A stretch of 64,000 bases of DNA from Mauremys mutica (lineage: Eukaryota > Chordata > Testudines > Geoemydidae), in assembly GCF_020497125.1 (NCBI RefSeq), contig NC_059072.1, forward strand, positions 272,348,045-272,412,044, in the 5' to 3' direction. Below are positions 58,557 through 64,000 of the stretch, one piece after another (positions within the stretch are counted from its first letter, which is position 1; every line of letters starts with the position of its first letter). A program made the position numbers and the translations under genes. The notes beneath the pieces are model-generated. The model was given only the letters and a program-made list of their open reading frames with translations. It did not search any database and had not been told where the DNA came from.

Positions 58557-59701
58557 GAAATGTATTAAAACCCCGTGCAGTTACTGTATTTTCTATATGT
58601 GTGTGTGTCTGTACAATTGAAGGATCAGATTTTTTTAAGAAGGCAGGTGTTCATGCAGCCTTTTGAAGTGCATTTTCTATGAAGTTTGACCACGAGGATT
58701 TAGATACATAGCTCCTATTAGTGCTAATGGACACAAGCAGACAATTCCCTATACTTGAATATGTATCCCCTAAAGTTTTTTCAGTGAACACACACATAAG
58801 CACAAGGATTCAAGAGGGCTTAGGAGGGAGTATATCCCTCATTCTTGCATCTCATACTTCTCAAACAATTTCGCCATAATTCCAATAAAAAATACATACC
58901 ATATTTTTTAACTTCTGAAGTGTCAATATATTTACCCCTCACTCCAAAATGTGGTGAATATTTGGGGAAGTTTTCCAGGTACAAAGAATGGTGACAATCA
59001 TGATCTAACAGAGAGGATGGAAGATGGGAAGGAACTGCCTCATGGACATTAATTGCACTGATTCTTTTTTTCCAAAATATAGCTTAGCAGCTCTGTCACA
59101 TACTTTCCAGTGAGTCAAACCTCCCATTGAAGTCATCTCCTGCTTTTCAATAAGTATTTTCAAAACAGGGTAATTGGTATTATATTTTTATGTGGATAAA
59201 CTGTCCTTAGACAAACTTCCCCAGTATTAAGTATAAGCATAGTCACCGCATTCGGCACTAGAGATACAGAGCTTCACATTTTTCCCCCTTCAATAAGAAC
59301 TCTTTTTCTTGTGGCCATGACATGGACATCCAGATTTGGGGGAAGATCTTCACATAGTGTAAATTGGTATAGTCACATGACATTCACAACACTTACACTA
59401 TTTCTAACCAATAAACTCCCACCAAAATACAAACAACCACAGCTTCACCCTGAAAAGGGAGGAATACAAAAGACTCCATGAAGTCCACTACAGATTTCAC
59501 TATTGTTATCAATTTTACTTGAAAGATGCTCAGATACAATGGTGATGGGAGGAAATACAAAACTCTAAGATAGAGATGAGAATTTGGCTATACAACAGTA
59601 CCGGCAAATTAGAGAAAAGAGAGGAAAAAGCCTATAGATGGCAGTCGTCTCCACTTTTAGAAAATGTTCTTAAATTCTATTAAAAGAAAACCCAAAAGCA
59701 A

Positions 59702-59732
59702 ATGAGAGAGAATGAGAGAGAGAGAGAGAGAA
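59702..59732. repeat. (GA)n microsatellite, interrupted
   Basis: GA repeats interrupted by 'gagaatgaga'. Confidence 0.85.
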
Positions 59733-60524
59733 GGGGTGAAAATAATCCATCTGTTCCAATGCATTGGAAGTAATTGTGTGTGTTTAATTTTCCCTGTTAA
59801 TTGACATCAAAAGTTAGTGTTCATGCAAGGCTGAATTACAATTTGTATAGTTAATTGTACCTGTTCTGTGTAAGTGAAAGAAACCTGAAATTGACCTACT
59901 TTTCACTAGTAGTCATTGCAGGCCATTCATCTCAAGATTAATACATACATTTCAGTCAGCAGACTGCTCACATGCAGCTCACTGTGAGCAATCCTTCTAT
60001 TATTTTAGATTCCCAGTACAATATTCAAGCTGATTGATTGGTTTCCTGGGTCCCATTATGTTATCTTTACTCTGACTTAACTGTTATAAACAGAAAGCAG
60101 GCCAGAGCATTACACAAGAAGATTACATTTAGTTACTTCCATGGATCCCAAAATTTAAAATACCTGACTCCTTCCTGCCTGAAGAAGAAAGATGCAAACC
60201 ACTGAAAACAAGATTTATTATATAGCAATGTTTATATACAGTTTTCTCTGGTCACGTTCATACAAAGCAATTGAATTTAAGTGCACATATGGAGCTCTAT
60301 CGGACAGTTATTTGTGGGGAGGGGATGTCTCTCTCTCATCTGAATAATTACCGCACGATCTGGGTTCTATCCTGTCTCCATTCCACACACAACAATATTT
60401 CACATACCTGTAAAGTGCATTGACTGACTTCAGTAGTCTCAATTTCCCATCAGTTATCACCACCATTCACCCCAGTCCCTGTTTCATCACAAAGGATTCA
60501 GTAATCACATGGTGTCAAGTATAA

Positions 60525-60720
60525 GAGGGGTAGCCGTGTTAGTCTGGATCTGTAAAAAGCAACAGAGTCCTGTGGCACCTATAGACTAACAGATGTATTG
60601 GAGCATAAGCTTTAATGGGTGAATACCCATGCATCCAACGAAGTGAGTATTCACCCACGAAAGCTTATGCTCCAATATATCTGTTAGTCTATAGGTGCCA
60701 CAGGACTCTGTTGCTTTTAG
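60525..60720. repeat. Fold-back repeat: 72-bp arms, 20-bp loop
   Basis: Arms 60555-60626 and 60647-60718 are inverted copies with about 3 mismatches by eye. The left arm reads 'cctgtggcacctatagacta' and the right arm its complement 'tagtctataggtgccacagg'. The 20-base loop is 60627-60646. The arms are the 'tagccgtgttagtctgg' repeat family (compare 52063), two copies head to head, with only the left one keeping the 'gtagccgtgttag' lead-in. A transcript would form a long hairpin. Confidence 0.9.
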
Positions 60721-62458
60721 TAATTACATGGACATCATCAGTCCTACTTCCAAAAGTTGTGATCACCTATCTTCATCTCTGTCGTCTGATTAACTGCATC
60801 ACTGGCTGGCCACACTCCAGGCGTTCTGTTGATGGAGATAAGAATTATGACCGGTGACTTCTTGCACAGGTCTTGCATACATCTATGAGTTACTTGCAGG
60901 GAAAAATGCCATACGGGACACAAATCCATCAGCACTCCATAAAAGTTTTGGAGAGTATAGGTAGGACATGTACTGGTATACAGAGGGGAAAAAAAAGAAA
61001 CTGTTGCAAGAGAAAAAAATCCAGTATAATTTTATTTTAATGGAAACTCTTTGGCTTCAACTTTTGTTTTTGATATTTTTTATTAGTTATGTTCCCTGCC
61101 AGACACATCAAGACAAACAGCAGTAGGGCAAGTTTCACTTCTTTTCATTTGTTTATTTATATAGTAGCTACAGCACTAAGGTTGTGTTTGAAATGTATCT
61201 TTGAAGGTCACTTTCGTTTATATACTTATTCTTTGATATATATGAAACATCTGTTCTTCCCATGGAATATAACCTTTATTACGAAAACAGCATACTACCA
61301 GCATGGCATAAAGATGAAACAATCTCATAACATCCACATCCTTTAGGAGAGCTCCTCAATTACTTTAGAAATATGTAGCAAATCAAGTGATTACTTAAAA
61401 AAGAAATAGGTATTGACAGCCAGAGGAACCAGATTTGTATTAGCTTTAGATGTGACTGTAAGGACTACAGTAAGAAAGACTTGTCCTTCCTAGAACTGTG
61501 CCATTAATCTAAACAGTGATGGGGATTCTATATGGAAGTGCATTTTTGTAATGACTATTCTATCGTGACAGGTTTGAGGATTGATTCTGCTACAACATAA
61601 TGGTCACACACCAAGTAGTCATATCATATAAATAGATGAAGTCCAAAAATCCCAACTCATCCTTCTCAAGTACAGAATAATGCAGCTTGGGTTACTCACT
61701 TACCTGGAAATATTTGCAAGTCAGCCTTGAATAACAGTCATTTTGCCTCTGATCCTCACCAGCCAGCTAATATCCACAAAAGTCTTTAAAATATAAGGCT
61801 ATATATTTAGCACTTAGAAGCACCAGTATGAGCATTTCTGAATTTAAATTTATTTTAGCAAAAATAATTCTATAATTCTCAGTGACAAATTAAATTAGAT
61901 GATCCTCTTGAGGTTGTTGGAAAAACCAGAGGGACATAGATTTAAATAAAATAGACATAATATATTGAATAATAACTTAATGAGAACTTTTTCTTTTTAT
62001 AACAGAGACTAGTAAATAGATGGAATGTTCTTTCAAATGGAGTCAAGCAGTAAAATGTATTTAAACAAAAATGAATGACTATATGGTAGCTAATAAGGGT
62101 CATTAACAAGTTTTGTGACTCAGTCTAGAGGACCCCTACCACATCTTTTTTCTCCTTCTAGTGCTTGGCAGTGGGGGAGCTCTGCTGAAAAGTTTTGCCT
62201 TTCTGTAAGCCATCCCTCGGATGTTCTCAGAGACATTTAAAGTCAATACAAAATAAAACTGCATTAAATTTTATGACAGTTCCCCACTGTATTCCAAGGA
62301 ATATATATGGGTTGGGAAATGAATGTATGTATTACCTAAGACTGGGTGGAAAACATTATTTTTTTATTATTTTTTTTTAAATTGAGGTCTTGTTCCACAT
62401 TGGGATGAAACTGAGGCCTTTCAAAATTTTCCTTGAAAATTAAGAACACGAGAGAGAC
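60721..62458. other. No gene seen; AT-rich unique DNA
   Basis: No convincing coding frame or repeat. Confidence 0.45.
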
Positions 62459-63592
62459 ATAAGAACGTAAGAACGTCCATACTGGGTCAGACCAAAGGTC
62501 CATCTAGCCCAGTATCCTGTCTTATGACAGTGGCCAATGCCAGGTGCCCCAGAGGGAATGAACAGAACAGATAATCATGAAGTGATCCATCCCCTGTCGC
62601 CCATTCCCAGCTTCTGGCAAACAGAGGCTAGGGACACCATCCCTGTCCATTTTGGCTAATAGCCATTGATGGACTTATCCTCCATGAACTTATCTAGTTC
62701 TTTTTTTGATCCCTGTTATAGTCTTGTCCTCTCTCAAGGAGTCCCACAGGTTGACTGTGCATTGTGTGAAAAAATATTTCCTTTTGTTTGTTTTAAACCT
62801 GCTGCCTATTAATTTCATTTGGTGACCCCTAGTTCTTGTGTTATGAGAAGGAGTAAATAACACTTCCTTCTTTACTTTCTCCACGCCAGTCATGATTTTA
62901 TAGAACTCTATCATATCCCCCCTTATTCATCTCGTTTCCAAGCTGAAAAGTCCCAGTCTTATTTAATCGCCCCTCATATGGCAGCCGTTCCATACCCCAA
63001 ATAATTTTTGTTGCTCTTTTCTGAACCTTTTCCAATTCCAATATATCTTTTTTGAGATGGGGCGACCACATCTGCAAGCAGTGTTCAAGATGTGGGCCTA
63101 CCATGGATTTATATGGAGGCAATATGATATTTTCTGTCTTATTATCTATCCCTTTCTTAATGATTCCCAACAATTCTGTTCGCTTTTTTGACTGCCACTG
63201 CACATTGAGTGGATGTCTTCAGAGAACTGTCCACAATGACTCCAAGATCTCTTTCTTGAATGGTAACAGCCAATTTAGACTCCATCATTTTATATGTATA
63301 GTTGGTATTATGTTTTCCAAAGTGCATTACTTTGCATTTATCAACATTGAATTTCATCTGTCATTTTGTTGCCCAGTCACCCAGTTTTGAAAGATCCTTT
63401 TGTAGCTCTTCATAGTCTGTCTGGGACTTAACTATCTTGAGCAATTGTGTATCATCTGCAAATTTCACCACCTCACTGTTTATCTCTTTTTCCAGATCAT
63501 TTATGAATATATTGAAAAGGACTGGTCCCAGTACAAACCCCTGGGAGACACCACTCTCCATTCTGAAAAACATTTATTCCTACCCTTTGTTT
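62459..63592 (-). mobile_element. CR1 LINE, 5'-truncated, decayed
   Basis: The 3' end is at 'cataagaacgtaagaacgtc'. On the minus strand the reading runs through the 3' UTR into RT pieces: '[19 protein letters not shown]', 'ERDLGVIVDSSLKTS', 'FADDTQLLKIVKSQTDYEEL' and '[19 protein letters not shown]'-like text near 63500 (with SQGFVLGPVLF). The RT frame is broken into at least four pieces by shifts. FADD is the catalytic box. Same subfamily as 34770-37577. Confidence 0.9.
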
Positions 63593-64000
63593 CCTATCTT
63601 TTAATCAGAATATTTTGGAGAGGGCATTGAGTTAGCACATAAAAGACCCAGGGCTGAGTCCCTACTTTGTGTCCTGGGTGAGCATCCTACCCAACCTGCT
63701 ATTGACTATTTGAGGGTGATGTGATTAGCACAGAAATTCCACCTTGGACTTTAGAAAGTTTTGTTGAAACTGATATGTTACTGCAAAATCATTTGGTTTA
63801 GATGAATTGATATTTTCTGATGAAAAAACATTTTTGCTGAAAAGTTTCTGACCAATTTTAATAGCACCCCTGTCTTTCTACCCCCAGCCCCCAGATCCTT
63901 GTCTGGTGTACACTGGCATTGTGCCACTGAAATCAGTATAATTGTGCCAATTTATACCACCCGAAGATCTGGGCCTATAGGCTTCATTCTGCTCTGTTAC
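63593..64000. other. No gene seen
   Basis: Window end. A short piece resembles the AT-rich repeat of 50070 (63780-63850), and 'gtgtacactggcattgtgcc' resembles a common old amniote repeat. Confidence 0.35.

Larger units (their letters stand above)
56736..60513. other. No gene seen; AT-rich, with simple repeats
   Basis: About 3.8 kb. The only structure recognised is microsatellites: (ATAAT)n near 57956-57984, (CT)n at 58524-58556, a short (TG)n at 58597-58608 and (GA)n at 59702-59732. Confidence 0.5.

Overview
This is a vertebrate window with no recognisable host gene, most likely from a cryptodiran turtle. The main evidence is two tRNA-derived SINEs of the tortoise Pol III (Cry) type. They carry a pol III box A and box B and a tail matching the 3' end of CR1 LINEs. 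Many CR1 copies, old L1-like and MIR fragments, hAT elements and solo LTRs fit the same source. Introns, Kozak contexts and AATAAA signals are eukaryotic. Nothing points to bacterial or viral DNA.

Layout. 1-5.4 kb: edge of a GC-rich hAT repeat, a decayed L1-like ORF2, an old LTR-like block and a CR1 fragment. 8.0-9.0 kb: minus-strand solo LTR with TATA box and an internal minisatellite. 11.0-12.8 kb: a C-rich hAT element directly followed by a solo LTR. 12.8-27.7 kb: mostly AT-rich unique DNA with scattered CR1, SINE and LTR pieces. 27.7-28.8 kb: CR1 with a 296-codon open reverse-transcriptase frame. 29.2-29.9 kb: second solo LTR of the 12.1 kb family. 32.0-33.3 kb: a 224-bp direct repeat, apparently identical, enclosing two hAT MITEs. 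34.8-37.6 kb: a CR1 interrupted by two hAT insertions. 38.4-46.8 kb: a head-to-head pair of PIF/Harbinger DNA transposons. 46.8-64 kb: repeats in unique AT-rich DNA, including MIR, Cry SINE, CR1, hAT MITEs, a 72-bp hairpin and an LTR-like region with internal repeats.

The most notable content is the Harbinger pair. The right element (42054-46754) looks complete. It has both termini, an intact 427-residue DDE transposase (D210, D298, E334), and a convergent two-exon Myb/SANT-like gene coding for 348 residues. In this superfamily the Myb-like partner binds DNA and helps the transposase enter the nucleus and reach the ends. The left element (38419 to about 41998) has its own intact Myb-like gene but only the C-terminal half of the transposase. 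Both Myb introns carry an antisense reading frame, open on the left and frameshifted on the right, which may be a third element gene.

Percent identities and element boundaries were read by eye. No database search was possible, so family names other than CR1, Harbinger, MIR and Cry SINE rest on target-site duplications and termini.
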